A stretch of 64,000 bases of DNA, taken from the NCBI GenBank assembly GCA_009602735.1, contig WELA01003362.1:1-64000 (forward strand), written 5' to 3'. The translations under genes were made by a program, and so were the position numbers. Under the pieces are notes generated by a model. The model searched no databases. It was not told the DNA's origin and saw nothing but the letters and a program-made list of their open reading frames with translations. This stretch comes from Mesotaenium endlicherianum. Its lineage: Eukaryota > Streptophyta > Zygnematophyceae > Zygnematales > Mesotaeniaceae. Below are positions 53,211 through 61,657 of this stretch, one piece after another (positions within the stretch are counted from its first letter, which is position 1; each line of letters opens with the position of its first letter).

Positions 53211-53212
53211 AT

Positions 53213-54043
53213 TTACAGGTCGCGCTTCTTCTGCACGGTATAACAGATGTACCAGATGATGGCCGTTAGCGCGATGGTGAGTATGATCTGTGTGGGAACA
53301 TCGCTCAATGCGTTATCATAACCTTGTTTGGCATCTTTGCCCCAGTGTCCTACAAATGCAGGCGGGATGATCATACCGTCCGATATCTTGAAAGGAAGCA
53401 GCCGCGCTACGATATCGAGGTGCAGCTTGTATTTAAAATAACTGGCGGCAATGTTCTCGATCACCAGGTAATAGAAAACAAAAATTCCCAACGCGATAAA
53501 AGCTCTTTTGATTAAGAAGCCTAATAGAAAAGCGATCGACAACTGGGCGAACGATTGCAGCAGGAAAAGCGGTATGTATTGCAGTTGCTCGCTCCACCGG
53601 TAGTAGTACATTTTATCCGATGCGAAGCCAAAAGCGCAGGCTACCAGTGTATACACGATTGTTACAATTATCGATACGGTGAGTACCCCCATCATTTTTG
53701 CGGTGATGAATTGCTGGCGGCTCCATCCGTCGATAACGTTCTGGCGATGAGTACGGAACTGGTATTCGTTGGCAATGAGCATGATCACCAGTATGGAAGG
53801 CAGCATCACAAAGTAAGAAGAAAAATAAGCCACGGTATGCCAGGATTCAGGGAAAGCATACGGATTGCCCAGCAACATTTTGGCAAGCATATTGGTCATT
53901 TCTTTGCCGGAAGTGATGGTATCATACAGGGTGTACATCATCAGGTTGATACCGGGATAAGTGAGCATAACGATCGCCAGCATCCACCAGAATGCACGGT
54001 ATCTCTTCAGCTTCAGCCATTCAATTTTCAGTAAAGCGAACAT
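53213..54043 (-). CDS. ABC-2-type transporter permease
   Basis: This is a 276-residue inner-membrane protein with six hydrophobic segments and the ABC-2 layout: an N-terminal helix (FWWMLAIVMLTYPGINLMMY), a large loop with WSRQQFITAKMMGVLTVSII (the coupling region after helix 2) and four more helices. It works with the ATPase encoded 10 bases upstream to export an unknown substrate. Similar pairs are called gliding or multidrug exporters, but no substrate clue is visible here. Confidence 0.85.
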   Translation of the reverse strand: MFALLKIEWLKLKRYRAFWWMLAIVMLTYPGINLMMYTLYDTITSGKEMTNMLAKMLLGNPYAFPESWHTVAYFSSYFVMLPSILVIMLIANEYQFRTHRQNVIDGWSRQQFITAKMMGVLTVSIIVTIVYTLVACAFGFASDKMYYYRWSEQLQYIPLFLLQSFAQLSIAFLLGFLIKRAFIALGIFVFYYLVIENIAASYFKYKLHLDIVARLLPFKISDGMIIPPAFVGHWGKDAKQGYDNALSDVPTQIILTIALTAIIWYICYTVQKKRDL

Positions 54044-54053
54044 AGTGTTGGTC

Positions 54054-54947
54054 TTATTCGTTTGTTAATTCAAAGAATTTGGCTTCCAGGCTTTTCTTCT
54101 TCAGCACCAGCAGGTTGAGCGCAACGCCTTTTTCAAAACAGAAGCGGTTGATGTCTTCAAGCTTCGCCGTTCCTACGGGGAAATACAATTGTATATTCTT
54201 TCCATCCTGTTTAATAGAAGTGTAGCCCGGAAAATGTTCCAGCGCTGCACGCAGTTGGTCGGGTTGCGAAGAAGATACTTCTGCAATGTCTTCATTCGCG
54301 AGTACTTCATCTACCTGTCCGGCTGTAAGGAGGGTGCCTTTTTTGAGGATAGCTACATGGGTACATACTTTCTCCACTTCATCGAGCAGGTGGCTGGCCA
54401 TGATAATGGTCTTGCCCTGTTTTGCCAGGTTTTTGATGAGTTCGCGTATTTCTGCAATGCCAACGGGATCGAGTCCGTTGGTAGGTTCATCGAAGACCAA
54501 CACTTGCGGACTACCCAATAAAGCAGCGCCGATGGCGAGCCGTTGTTTCATACCCAGACTATAAGTGCTGAACTTGCTTTTCTTACGCGCGGTGAGTCCC
54601 ACTATGTCAATCACTTTATCGATATCAGCCGGTACCCCCCTGCCACTGATGGCCTGTGTAATTTGCAGGTTGTCTACCGCCGATAAATAATGATAGAGAT
54701 TGGGTGTTTCAAGCAATGCACCGATCTGTTTCCGTGTTTCGGGAGAGCCCGGTTGTCCGAACCAACTGAAACTGCCGGCATCCTGCCGGAGAATATCGAG
54801 TATGATGCTGAGCAATGTGGTTTTGCCGCTGCCATTGGGACCAAGGATACCAAACACCGATCCCTGCGGCACATTGAATGATACCTCGTTAAGCGCTTTG
54901 ATGGGGCCATAAGATTTACTGATGGCCTGTAGCGAGAGCACTGACAT
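54054..54947 (-). CDS. ABC transporter ATP-binding protein (ABC-2 exporter type)
   Basis: This 297-residue ATPase has Walker A GILGPNGSGKTTLL (about residues 33-46), the signature YSLGMKQRLAIGAALLGSPQ, Walker B VLVFDEPTNGLDPVGI and the switch His in IIMASHLLDEVEKVC. A C-terminal roughly 80-residue regulatory domain is typical of the BcrA/CcmA-like group. It is transcribed first, then the permease. Repeat copy 10 lies just upstream. Confidence 0.93.
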   Translation of the reverse strand: MSVLSLQAISKSYGPIKALNEVSFNVPQGSVFGILGPNGSGKTTLLSIILDILRQDAGSFSWFGQPGSPETRKQIGALLETPNLYHYLSAVDNLQITQAISGRGVPADIDKVIDIVGLTARKKSKFSTYSLGMKQRLAIGAALLGSPQVLVFDEPTNGLDPVGIAEIRELIKNLAKQGKTIIMASHLLDEVEKVCTHVAILKKGTLLTAGQVDEVLANEDIAEVSSSQPDQLRAALEHFPGYTSIKQDGKNIQLYFPVGTAKLEDINRFCFEKGVALNLLVLKKKSLEAKFFELTNE

Positions 54948-54989
54948 GAGCAGTTATTTGTTTAAAGATAGGGAAATGACTAATATGAT

Positions 54990-55103
54990 CGTCATCCCGA
55001 GCAACGTCACCCTGGGCGAGCGAAGCGAGTCGAAGGGGCTGCCGAGGGATCTGCCCGAATGTTCAGCAGGTCCTTCGACTCGCTTCGCTCGCTCAGGATG
55101 ACG
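54990..55103 (-). repeat. CGTCATCC/GGATGACG intergenic repeat, copy 10 (composite, 114 bp)
   Basis: This is the reverse-oriented composite form: CGTCATCCCGAG, then an inverted left-arm segment beginning CGTCACCCTGGGCGAGCGAA, then GGGGCTGCCGAGGGATCTGC and the normal right part ending GGATGACG. Its junctions correspond to those of copies 3 and 7. It lies between two co-directional minus-strand genes. Confidence 0.92.
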
Positions 55104-55114
55104 AAAAAGGGTAA

Positions 55115-57490
55115 TTAATTTCTAATGGGCTTGCCGGTTTTCAGTACACTTTGTATGCGCTCCAATGTTTTCTTCTCTCCGCAAAGACTCAGGAAAGCTT
55201 CACGTTCCAGGTCGAGCAGGTATTGTTCGCTCACCAGTGATTGTTCACTGAGGTCGCCGCCACACATCACATAAGCGAGTTTCTTAGCTACCACCACATC
55301 GTGATCGGTAGCGTAATTGCCGCGCCACATACCATTGATGCCTGCATACAAAGCGCCTAATACCGAACGGCCCAATACCTTGATGTCTTTGCGTTGTACC
55401 GGTGTAATATAACCTTGTTCGTATGCTTCGATCACTGATTTCCTGGCTTCGTTGATACGGCGGCTGGTATTCATCACTACCTCATCGTGTCCCTTTCGCA
55501 AAATACCCATCTCAAAAGCTTCGAATGCCGAAGTAGCTACTTTGGCAGTGGCTACATTGAAGAAGCGGTTCTTGAGTGTGATGGTTTCGGGCTCATCTTC
55601 ATGCATCTCATCAGCGGCACGCAGCGCAAATTCTTTGGTGCCGCCACCGCCGGGGATCAGGCCCACACCCAGTTCCACCAGTCCGATATATGTTTCTGCT
55701 GCCGCACATACTTTATCGGCATGCAGGTTCATTTCACAACCGCCGCCCAGCGTCAATCCGTGTGGAGCGGTAACCACCGGCACAGCAGAATAACGTACCC
55801 GCATCATACTGTTCTGGAACAAACGTATGGCCATATCCAGCTCATCGTATTCCTGTTCAATGGCCAGCATGAAGATCATGCCTACATTAGCGCCCGCGCT
55901 GAAATTGGCGCTCTCATTGGCAATGACGAGACCTTTGAATTTTTCTTCTGCAATACCAATGGCTTTGTTGAGTCCTTCGAGCACTTCACCGCCGATGCTG
56001 TTCATCTTACTGCTCCATTCAAAACCGGCAACGCCATCACCAATATCGTACAAACGGCAGGCGCTGTTTTTCCATACCAGTTGATCGCGGTGATTATTCA
56101 ATATGAGGAATGACTCACCACCGGGTAAGGGCTGGTAAGTTTTACTGTTCACATCATAATACAAGCGTTTGCCATTCTCCACTTTATAAAAACTGGTGGC
56201 GCCGCCTGCCAGCATCTCTTCTATCCATGGGGCCGGTTGATGACCAGCCGCTTTCATGGCCGCCACTGTTTTGGCTACACCCAAAAGATCCCAACTTTCA
56301 AATGCGCCGATCTCCCAACCAAAACCTGCTTTCATCGCATCGTCGAGACGATAGAGTTCATCGCTGATCTCGGGTATGCGGAAGGAAATATAAGAGAAGA
56401 GGGAATAATGGAAGGCACGGTAGAATTCACCGGCTTTATCGGGAGCCGCTACGAGCATGGCCAGCCGTTGTTTGAGATCATCTATGGGCTTGGCTGCATC
56501 GAGACTTGCAAACCTGGGCCTAGCCCTGGGGCCGTATTCCATGGTATGGAGGTTCAGGGTAAGGATCTCTTTGCTCCCGGCAGATTGCACTTTTTTAAAG
56601 AAGCCTTGCCCGGTCTTATCACCCAGCCAGTTATTGGTTACCATGGTATCGAGCCAGGCGGGAATATTGAAAACGGCGCGCGCCTCATCAGCCAGACAAT
56701 TCTCTGCAACACCCCTGGCCACTTTTACCAGGGTATCGATGCCTACCACGTCGGCCGTGCGGAAAGTGGCCGACTTGGGACGGCCGATGAGCGGACCGGT
56801 AAGCGCATCGATCTCATCAATGCCTAGTTGCATCTGGTCCATGATATGAAAAATGCTCATGATGCCGAACACACCAATGCGGTTGGCAATGAAGGCAGGC
56901 GTGTCTTTACACAATACGGTTGTTTTCCCCAGGAACAGATCGCCATAGTGAAGCAGGAAATCCACCACGTCCCGGCTGGTATGTGGCGTAGGTATGATCT
57001 CCAGCAGCCGCAGGTAGCGGGGCGGGTTGAAAAAATGGCTGCCGCAGAAATGTTTTTTAAAGTCCTCACTCCGGCCTTCAGCCATGAGATGGATAGGAAT
57101 ACCGGAAGTATTGGAAGTGATAAGGGTACCGGGTTTGCGGAACTGCTCTACTTTTTCATAGAGTTGCTGCTTGATGTCGAGCCTTTCCACCACCACTTCA
57201 ATGATCCAATCGCAATGGGCAATTTCTTTCAGGTTGTCTTCGAAATTACCCGTGGTAATACGCTTCACCACCTCTTTGGTGAAAACAGGAGAGGGGTTGC
57301 TTTTAATGGCGGCCTGCAAAGCATCGTTCACCAGTTTGTTGCGTTCGGCAGGTTTGGTACTTGCTTCAGCGCCTTTGGCCAGCATATCGAGCAGCAATAC
57401 CTGAACGCCAATACCTGCAAAATGACAGGCAATGCGTGAACCCATCACACCACTGCCCAGGACGGCCACTTTTTTAATGGATCGGATCAT
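55115..57490 (-). CDS. FadN-type fused 3-hydroxyacyl-CoA dehydrogenase / enoyl-CoA hydratase
   Basis: This is a bifunctional fatty-acid beta-oxidation enzyme. The 791 residues begin with an NAD-binding Rossmann domain (KVAVLGSGVMGSRIACHFAG, about residues 8-27), then the HCDH catalytic region (SNTSGIPIHLMAEG, KKHFCGSHFFNPPRYLRLLE, GDKTGQGFFKK). A C-terminal crotonase domain starts at about 470, with ANFSAGANVGMIF and TLGGGCEMNLHADKVCAAAE as oxyanion-hole regions and VELGVGLIPGGGGTKE carrying the catalytic Glu. This order (dehydrogenase first) is that of Bacillus FadN, the reverse of FadB/FadJ. The thiolase and acyl-CoA dehydrogenase partners are not in this stretch. Confidence 0.9.
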   Translation of the reverse strand: MIRSIKKVAVLGSGVMGSRIACHFAGIGVQVLLLDMLAKGAEASTKPAERNKLVNDALQAAIKSNPSPVFTKEVVKRITTGNFEDNLKEIAHCDWIIEVVVERLDIKQQLYEKVEQFRKPGTLITSNTSGIPIHLMAEGRSEDFKKHFCGSHFFNPPRYLRLLEIIPTPHTSRDVVDFLLHYGDLFLGKTTVLCKDTPAFIANRIGVFGIMSIFHIMDQMQLGIDEIDALTGPLIGRPKSATFRTADVVGIDTLVKVARGVAENCLADEARAVFNIPAWLDTMVTNNWLGDKTGQGFFKKVQSAGSKEILTLNLHTMEYGPRARPRFASLDAAKPIDDLKQRLAMLVAAPDKAGEFYRAFHYSLFSYISFRIPEISDELYRLDDAMKAGFGWEIGAFESWDLLGVAKTVAAMKAAGHQPAPWIEEMLAGGATSFYKVENGKRLYYDVNSKTYQPLPGGESFLILNNHRDQLVWKNSACRLYDIGDGVAGFEWSSKMNSIGGEVLEGLNKAIGIAEEKFKGLVIANESANFSAGANVGMIFMLAIEQEYDELDMAIRLFQNSMMRVRYSAVPVVTAPHGLTLGGGCEMNLHADKVCAAAETYIGLVELGVGLIPGGGGTKEFALRAADEMHEDEPETITLKNRFFNVATAKVATSAFEAFEMGILRKGHDEVVMNTSRRINEARKSVIEAYEQGYITPVQRKDIKVLGRSVLGALYAGINGMWRGNYATDHDVVVAKKLAYVMCGGDLSEQSLVSEQYLLDLEREAFLSLCGEKKTLERIQSVLKTGKPIRN

Positions 57491-57545
57491 AGCTAAACTT
57501 TGTATAAAATTAGTTAGTTATGCAACTATTTCAATCGAAGGTAGC

Positions 57546-57590
57546 AAAAAAATATCCAACACCGGATGCAGGGAAACTGATGTTGGATAT
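57546..57590 (-). terminator. candidate terminator on the minus strand in the fadN-gatC gap
   Basis: ATATCCAACA (57552-57561) and TGTTGGATAT (57581-57590) form a perfect 10-base inverted repeat. Read on the minus strand the hairpin is followed by a run of T residues (the A run at 57546-57552 on the plus strand). The terminator would end a transcript coming from the right, such as the microprotein frame at 57624-57704, before fadN. Confidence 0.5.
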
Positions 57591-57623
57591 TAGCCATTCG
57601 GGACGAAGCGGGTATTCGATAAG

Positions 57624-57704
57624 CTATCTTTCCGAGGTGGCGGCACCTTTGTATGCCATGTATAGGCACACGAGATAAACAACTAGCAATACGTAAACTA
57701 ACAT
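57624..57704 (-). CDS. candidate 26-residue membrane microprotein
   Basis: The 365-bp gap between fadN and gatC holds a minus-strand frame with an ATG at 57704. It encodes MLVYVLLVVYLVCLYMAYKG plus ATSER-type polar residues, one membrane helix followed by a short charged tail. A terminator lies 34 bases after its stop, and an AGGGGGGAT motif (57709-57717) lies just upstream. Such single-helix peptides are often real but cannot be proven from one sequence. An overlapping plus-strand frame (57520-57678) is less convincing. Confidence 0.38.
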   Translation of the reverse strand: MLVYVLLVVYLVCLYMAYKGAATSER

Positions 57705-57842
57705 AATCAGGGGGGATTAGTTGCTACAATATACACTTAAAAGCGCGATTTGTTGCCATGCCGGGCGAAGCATTTATTAACCCAATGTTAATATCGGCTT
57801 GCCGTTTAACAAGAAACCGGGGAGAAATGGCTGGCTTTCAAT

Positions 57843-57850
57843 TATTTTTG
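57843..57850 (+). promoter_or_regulatory. TATTTTTG -7 box 5 nt before the gatC start codon
   Basis: This is a perfect TAnnTTTG match followed by TTCAC and the ATG at 57856. It suggests a leaderless mRNA for gatC and the ABC ATPase gene behind it. No clear -33 element is seen. Confidence 0.5.
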
Positions 57851-57855
57851 TTCAC

Positions 57856-58146
57856 ATGGACATCACCCCTGAAATGATCAATAACCTGGCCCATTTATCA
57901 AGGCTGGAATTCAGCGAAGCGGAAAAGCGATCTATTGGCGCCGATTTACAGAAGATAGTGGCGTTTGTAGAAAAGCTCCAGGAACTGGATACCCGTGGTG
58001 TAATGCCATTGCTGCACATCAGCGATGCAGCCAATGTGTTAAGGAATGATGAACTGGGCGGATCGGTAACACGTGGCGAAGCGCTGATGAATGCGCCGGT
58101 GAAAGACGAAGCATTCTTTAAAGTGCCGAAGGTCATCAAAAAATAA
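57856..58146 (+). CDS. gatC: aspartyl/glutamyl-tRNA amidotransferase subunit C
   Basis: This small subunit of the GatCAB amidotransferase stabilises GatA in the conversion of Glu-tRNA(Gln) or Asp-tRNA(Asn). The 96-residue protein from the ATG at 57856 has [20 protein letters not shown] at the start and [20 protein letters not shown], then [10 protein letters not shown] at the end, as in the family. A frame reaching 57799 adds unrelated residues and is rejected because the -7 box lies within it. gatA and gatB are not adjacent. Confidence 0.93.
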   Translation: MDITPEMINNLAHLSRLEFSEAEKRSIGADLQKIVAFVEKLQELDTRGVMPLLHISDAANVLRNDELGGSVTRGEALMNAPVKDEAFFKVPKVIKK

Positions 58147-58150
58147 TCGT

Positions 58151-58858
58151 ATGAGCAACCCGATCATCCAGTTAGAATCGATTGAAAAAAGCTATTTCAT
58201 GGGCAACCAGGCGATACAGGCGTTGAAAGGCGTATCGCTTGAGATATCCAAAAATGAATACGTGGCCCTGATGGGTCCTTCGGGCAGCGGCAAGAGTACA
58301 TTGATGAATATTTTGGGCTGTCTCGATTCTCCAACCGGTGGCAGGTATATTTTGAACGGGCTCGATGTGAGCAAGATGCCGGACGACAGCCTGGCCAGTG
58401 TGCGCAATACGGAAATAGGATTTGTGTTCCAGCAGTTTAATCTCCTGCCCAGGCTCACTGCGGCTGAAAACGTGGCGCTGCCATTGATCTATGCAGGGAT
58501 AGGCCGGAAGGAAAGAACGGAAAGGGCTATGGAAGCGCTGAAGAAAGTGGGATTGGAAACGAGGAGCCATCACAAGTCGAATGAGCTGAGTGGCGGACAG
58601 ATACAGCGTGTGGCTATTGCCCGTGCCCTGGTAAACAACCCTTCCTTGTTACTGGCCGATGAGCCTACCGGCAACCTCGATACCAGAACCTCTGCTGAAG
58701 TAATGGAAATATTCTCCAAAATACAGGAAGCAGGAAACACGGTGGTGCTGGTAACACACGAAGAAGACATCGCTGCTTATGCGCACAGGATCGTACGCAT
58801 GAGAGACGGCGTCATTGAAAGTGATAAGTTGAAGGAAGCAATGATGATTCATCATTAA
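58151..58858 (+). CDS. LolD/MacB-type ABC transporter ATP-binding protein
   Basis: This 235-residue ATPase of the MacB/LolD/FtsE group has Walker [21 protein letters not shown] (about residues 39-58), the Q loop [20 protein letters not shown], the signature [20 protein letters not shown], Walker [16 protein letters not shown] and the H loop [15 protein letters not shown]. It starts 4 bases after gatC and is probably co-transcribed. No permease gene is next to it, so its partner (MacB-like or lipoprotein-release) must be elsewhere. Confidence 0.93.
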   Translation: MSNPIIQLESIEKSYFMGNQAIQALKGVSLEISKNEYVALMGPSGSGKSTLMNILGCLDSPTGGRYILNGLDVSKMPDDSLASVRNTEIGFVFQQFNLLPRLTAAENVALPLIYAGIGRKERTERAMEALKKVGLETRSHHKSNELSGGQIQRVAIARALVNNPSLLLADEPTGNLDTRTSAEVMEIFSKIQEAGNTVVLVTHEEDIAAYAHRIVRMRDGVIESDKLKEAMMIHH

Positions 58859-58862
58859 TGTA

Positions 58863-58964
58863 CGTCATCCTGAGCGAGCGAAGCGAGTCGAAGGACCTGC
58901 TGAACATTCGTGCAGATCCCTCGGCTACGCTCGGGATGACGACCGAAACGCGCTCGGGATGACG
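58863..58964 (+). repeat. CGTCATCC/GGATGACG intergenic repeat, copy 11 with duplicated end
   Basis: The 79-bp core is 58863-58941. A second end, CGCTCGGGATGACG, finishes at 58964, 23 bases after the first end. It lies between two plus-strand genes. Confidence 0.92.
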
Positions 58965-58988
58965 GCAGCTTTAAAATCAGAATTTTTT

Positions 58989-59552
58989 ATGGCCATAAAA
59001 ATATATACGAAGACCGGCGATCTTGGTAAGACTTCACTGATTGGCGGAACCAAGGTTCCCAAAAGTCATATACGCATAGAAGCTTACGGTACGGTAGATG
59101 AATTGAATTCTTACATTGGGGTGGTGAACGACCTGGTTGCAGATGCGCATTCCAAAACAGTGTTGAAAGAAGTGCAGGACCGATTGTTTACCATCGGCGC
59201 CTCGCTGGCCTGCGACCCCGATAAGGAGCCGTTGATGAAAGTGCCCGATCTGAAAGAGGCCGACATCAGTTTCCTTGAACGGGAGATCGACAGGATGAAC
59301 GATGCATTACCGGTTATGAAATCTTTTATACTGCCGGGCGGCCATCCGGCCATTTCACATGCACATGTGGCGCGCTGTATTTGTCGCCGTGCAGAGCGTT
59401 GTTGCGTGCACATGCAGGAGCAGGCAATGTTCATAGAAGCATTGGTGATTAAATACCTGAACCGGTTGAGCGATTATTTGTTTATGTTATCGCGCTACTT
59501 AGGGCACCTGTTAGGCGTAGCGGAAATACCCTGGAAACCGAGAACCACCTGA
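58989..59552 (+). CDS. PduO-type cob(I)alamin adenosyltransferase
   Basis: This enzyme attaches the adenosyl group of ATP to cobalamin, making coenzyme B12. The 187 residues begin MAIKIYTKTGDLGKTSLIGG (ATP-binding), then IRIEAYGTVDELNSYIGVV, FILPGGHPAISHAHVARCIC and RRAERCCVHM (the conserved R-x-x-E-R region), and NRLSDYLFMLSRYLG. The ATG at 58989 is chosen because the longer frame from 58959 begins inside repeat copy 11. It stands apart from other B12 genes. Confidence 0.93.
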   Translation: MAIKIYTKTGDLGKTSLIGGTKVPKSHIRIEAYGTVDELNSYIGVVNDLVADAHSKTVLKEVQDRLFTIGASLACDPDKEPLMKVPDLKEADISFLEREIDRMNDALPVMKSFILPGGHPAISHAHVARCICRRAERCCVHMQEQAMFIEALVIKYLNRLSDYLFMLSRYLGHLLGVAEIPWKPRTT

Positions 59553-59553
59553 A

Positions 59554-59654
59554 CGTCATCCTGAGCGAGCGAAGCGAGTCGAAGGACCTGCTCAACATTC
59601 GTGTAGATCCCTCGGCTGCGCTCGGGATGACGATCGAGAGTACTCGGGATGACG
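59554..59654 (+). repeat. CGTCATCC/GGATGACG intergenic repeat, copy 12 with duplicated end
   Basis: The 79-bp core is 59554-59632; a second end, ACTCGGGATGACG, finishes at 59654, 22 bases after the first. This is the only copy that lies between convergent genes. Confidence 0.92.
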
Positions 59655-59655
59655 T

Positions 59656-60306
59656 TCAGATAATTCTTCCGTCCTTCATGTGCAACACCCTGTCGCTCAT
59701 GGCAGCGAGTTCTTCATTATGGGTAACGATCAGGAATGTTTGCTGGAACTCCTTTTGCAGTTGAACGAATAGCTCGTGAAGCGCTGCGGCATTGGTACTG
59801 TCGAGATTACCGGTGGGCTCATCGGCAAATACTATATCGGGTTGATTGATGAGCGCCCTGGCTACGGCAACGCGTTGCTGTTCGCCGCCCGATAATTGCT
59901 GGGGTTTATTGTGCAGCCGGTCTTCAAGACCCAACCGGGTTAAAAGGGCCGTAGCCCTTTCAGCTACTTCTTTTTTACGGGTTCCGGCTACCCAGCCGGG
60001 AATGGAAACATTTTCAAGGGCGGTGAATTCGGGCAGGAGATGATGGAACTGGAAAACGAACCCGATGTGCTGATTGCGAAAGGCAGCCAGTTTTTTGCCT
60101 TTGAGGAGGCCGATCTGCTGGTTGTTCAGCGTGATGGTACCGCTATCGGCATTGTCGAGCGTACCCAGGATATGCAGCAAAGTGCTTTTTCCAGCCCCCG
60201 AAGAGCCCACAATGCTTACGATCTCACCTTTTGAAACGGTGATATCCACGCCTTTCAATACTTGTAGACTGTCGTATCGTTTAGTGATCTGTTCTGCTTT
60301 CAGCAT
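59656..60306 (-). CDS. lolD: lipoprotein-releasing ABC transporter ATP-binding protein LolD
   Basis: This 216-residue ATPase, from the ATG at 60306, has Walker A SIVGSSGAGKSTLLHILGTL, FVFQFHHLLPEFTALENVSI, the signature QQLSGGEQQRVAVARALINQ, Walker [17 protein letters not shown] and the H loop LIVTHNEELAAMSDRVLHMK. The FHHLLPEFTALENV form and short size are typical of LolD, which drives release of lipoproteins from the inner membrane with LolCE. A frame to 60450 adds unrelated residues across the promoter and is rejected. A TACGTTTG box (60330-60337, minus) lies 23 bases before the start. Confidence 0.88.
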   Translation of the reverse strand: MLKAEQITKRYDSLQVLKGVDITVSKGEIVSIVGSSGAGKSTLLHILGTLDNADSGTITLNNQQIGLLKGKKLAAFRNQHIGFVFQFHHLLPEFTALENVSIPGWVAGTRKKEVAERATALLTRLGLEDRLHNKPQQLSGGEQQRVAVARALINQPDIVFADEPTGNLDSTNAAALHELFVQLQKEFQQTFLIVTHNEELAAMSDRVLHMKDGRII

Positions 60307-60329
60307 CTGGATGGTAGGTATTAGCCCTG

Positions 60330-60350
60330 CAAACGTACAACAGGGGGGAT
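60330..60350 (-). promoter_or_regulatory. lolD promoter region with TACGTTTG box and AGGGGGGAT motif
   Basis: On the minus strand TACGTTTG (60330-60337) matches the -7 consensus. AGGGGGGAT (60342-60350, ATCCCCCCT on the transcribed strand) sits in the spacer just upstream. The same 9-mer occurs before 57704 and 15817. Confidence 0.45.
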
Positions 60351-60375
60351 ATATTGGGTAATTTTTGGACTGGGG

Positions 60376-60406
60376 TTTGGTGATATCATTTATACGGCTA
60401 CATTTG
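60376..60406 (+). promoter_or_regulatory. complete Bacteroidetes promoter of the DUF2795 gene
   Basis: TTTG (60376-60379), 19 bases and TACATTTG (60399-60406) match both the -33 and -7 consensus with standard spacing, the best promoter in the window. It predicts a leader of about 13 bases before the ATG at 60426 and diverges from the lolD promoter. Confidence 0.75.
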
Positions 60407-60425
60407 CAAAAAATTAGAGGTAAAT

Positions 60426-60647
60426 ATGTTCTGGACATTAGAATTAGCAAGTTACCTGGAAGAAGCTCCCTGGCCCGCCACCAAGGATGAACTGATCGAT
60501 TATTCCATCCGGAGCGGGGCGCCTATCGAAGTGGTAGAGAATCTTCAGGAACTCGAAGACGAGGGAGAAGTGTACGAGAGCATTGAAGATATCTGGCCCG
60601 ATTATCCCAGCCAGGAAGATTTTATGTTCAACGAAGACGAGTACTAA
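60426..60647 (+). CDS. DUF2795 small acidic protein
   Basis: This 73-residue protein has a DUF2795-like helical domain (WTLELASYLEEAPWPATKDE, ELIDYSIRSGAPIEVVENLQ) and an acidic tail (about residues 50-73, many D and E). The family is small, conserved in Bacteroidetes and of unknown function; the compact helical fold could bind protein or nucleic acid, which is inference. It is a single-gene unit with its own strong promoter and a terminator. Confidence 0.85.
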   Translation: MFWTLELASYLEEAPWPATKDELIDYSIRSGAPIEVVENLQELEDEGEVYESIEDIWPDYPSQEDFMFNEDEY

Positions 60648-60669
60648 GATCCCTTAAAATAGTTAGTGA

Positions 60670-60697
60670 GCCATTCATTTATGTGAATGGCTTTTTT
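60670..60697 (+). terminator. rho-independent terminator after the DUF2795 gene
   Basis: GCCATTCA (60670-60677), a 6-base loop and TGAATGGC (60684-60691) are followed by six T residues (60692-60697). The stem is perfect. The stop codon of fabI on the opposite strand begins 5 bases further on. Confidence 0.9.
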
Positions 60698-60701
60698 GTT
60701 T

Positions 60702-61520
60702 TTATCCTGTGATACCTAATTTCTGCATTACTTCCATACTCACACCAGTATTCGAATACCCCCCGTCGTGGAACAGGTTCTGCATGGTTACCATGCGTGT
60801 GAGATCGGAGAAAAGGGTGATGCAATAATTGGCGCAATCTTCGGCAGTGGCATTGCCCAACGGAGCAATGGCATTCGCATAATCATAAAAATCACCGAAG
60901 CCTTTGATACCGGTACCGGCGGTAGTTTTGGTGGGTGATTGCGAAACCGTATTGATGCGAACTTTTTTTGACAGACCATATTGATAACCAAAGCTACGTG
61001 CAATGGATTCCAGCATGGCTTTGATATCGGCCATATCGGTATAAAAAGGGAACACGCGCTGTGCGGCCATATAAGTGAGCGCTACCACGCTGCCCCATTC
61101 GTTGATGGCATCGAGTTTCCAGGCAACGGACAGCATCTTGTGTAAAGACATGGCCGATACATCGATCCCTTTCTGGAAATATTCGTAATTGGATTCAACA
61201 TAAGGAACGTTCTTACGCACGTTGACACTCATGCCAATGGAGTGCAATACAAAATCTATTTTGCCGCCCAATACTTCCTGCGATTTGGTAAACAGGTTGG
61301 TAAGGTCTTCAACGCTGGTTGCATCGGCCGGGATGATCTCGGAACCGGTTTTCTCTGCCAGTTTTTTGATCTCGCCCATGCGCATGGCGATGGGTGCATT
61401 GGTTAATACAAAACTGGCGCCTTCTTCGTGTGCTTTCTCTGCTACTTTCCAGGCAATGGAATTTTCATCCAGAGCGCCGGTAATGATTCCTCGTTTTCCT
61501 TTTAGTAAATTGTAAGCCAT
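60702..61520 (-). CDS. fabI: enoyl-ACP reductase (NADH)
   Basis: This is the last reductive step of fatty-acid elongation. From the ATG at 61520 the protein has 272 residues: GKRGIITGALDENSIAWKVA (NAD-binding, FabI type), the HSIGMSVNVRKNVPY region, the catalytic Tyr-x6-Lys in FPFYTDMADIKAMLESIARS and VRINTVSQSPTKTTAGTGIK near the end. A frame reaching 61577 adds unrelated residues. No other fatty-acid genes are beside it. Confidence 0.95.
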   Translation of the reverse strand: MAYNLLKGKRGIITGALDENSIAWKVAEKAHEEGASFVLTNAPIAMRMGEIKKLAEKTGSEIIPADATSVEDLTNLFTKSQEVLGGKIDFVLHSIGMSVNVRKNVPYVESNYEYFQKGIDVSAMSLHKMLSVAWKLDAINEWGSVVALTYMAAQRVFPFYTDMADIKAMLESIARSFGYQYGLSKKVRINTVSQSPTKTTAGTGIKGFGDFYDYANAIAPLGNATAEDCANYCITLFSDLTRMVTMQNLFHDGGYSNTGVSMEVMQKLGITG

Positions 61521-61571
61521 AGCTATTGTTATAGGTTGGGTGTAAAAATAGGGAATATATGTTTTATTGTT

Positions 61572-61650
61572 CGTCATCCCGAGCGTAGCCGAGGGATCTG
61601 CCCGAATGCTCAGCAGCTCCTTCGACTCGCTTCGCTCGCTCAGGATGACG
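61572..61650 (-). repeat. CGTCATCC/GGATGACG intergenic repeat, copy 13
   Basis: This 79-bp copy between recN and fabI (both on the minus strand) has its long arm on the right, so it points in the direction of transcription. Confidence 0.92.
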
Positions 61651-61657
61651 ATTATTA

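Noticed and set aside
57520-57678. A 52-codon plus-strand frame in the fadN-gatC gap
   Set aside because: It overlaps the hairpin and the minus-strand microprotein, has no promoter box or terminator of its own strand and no recognisable features.
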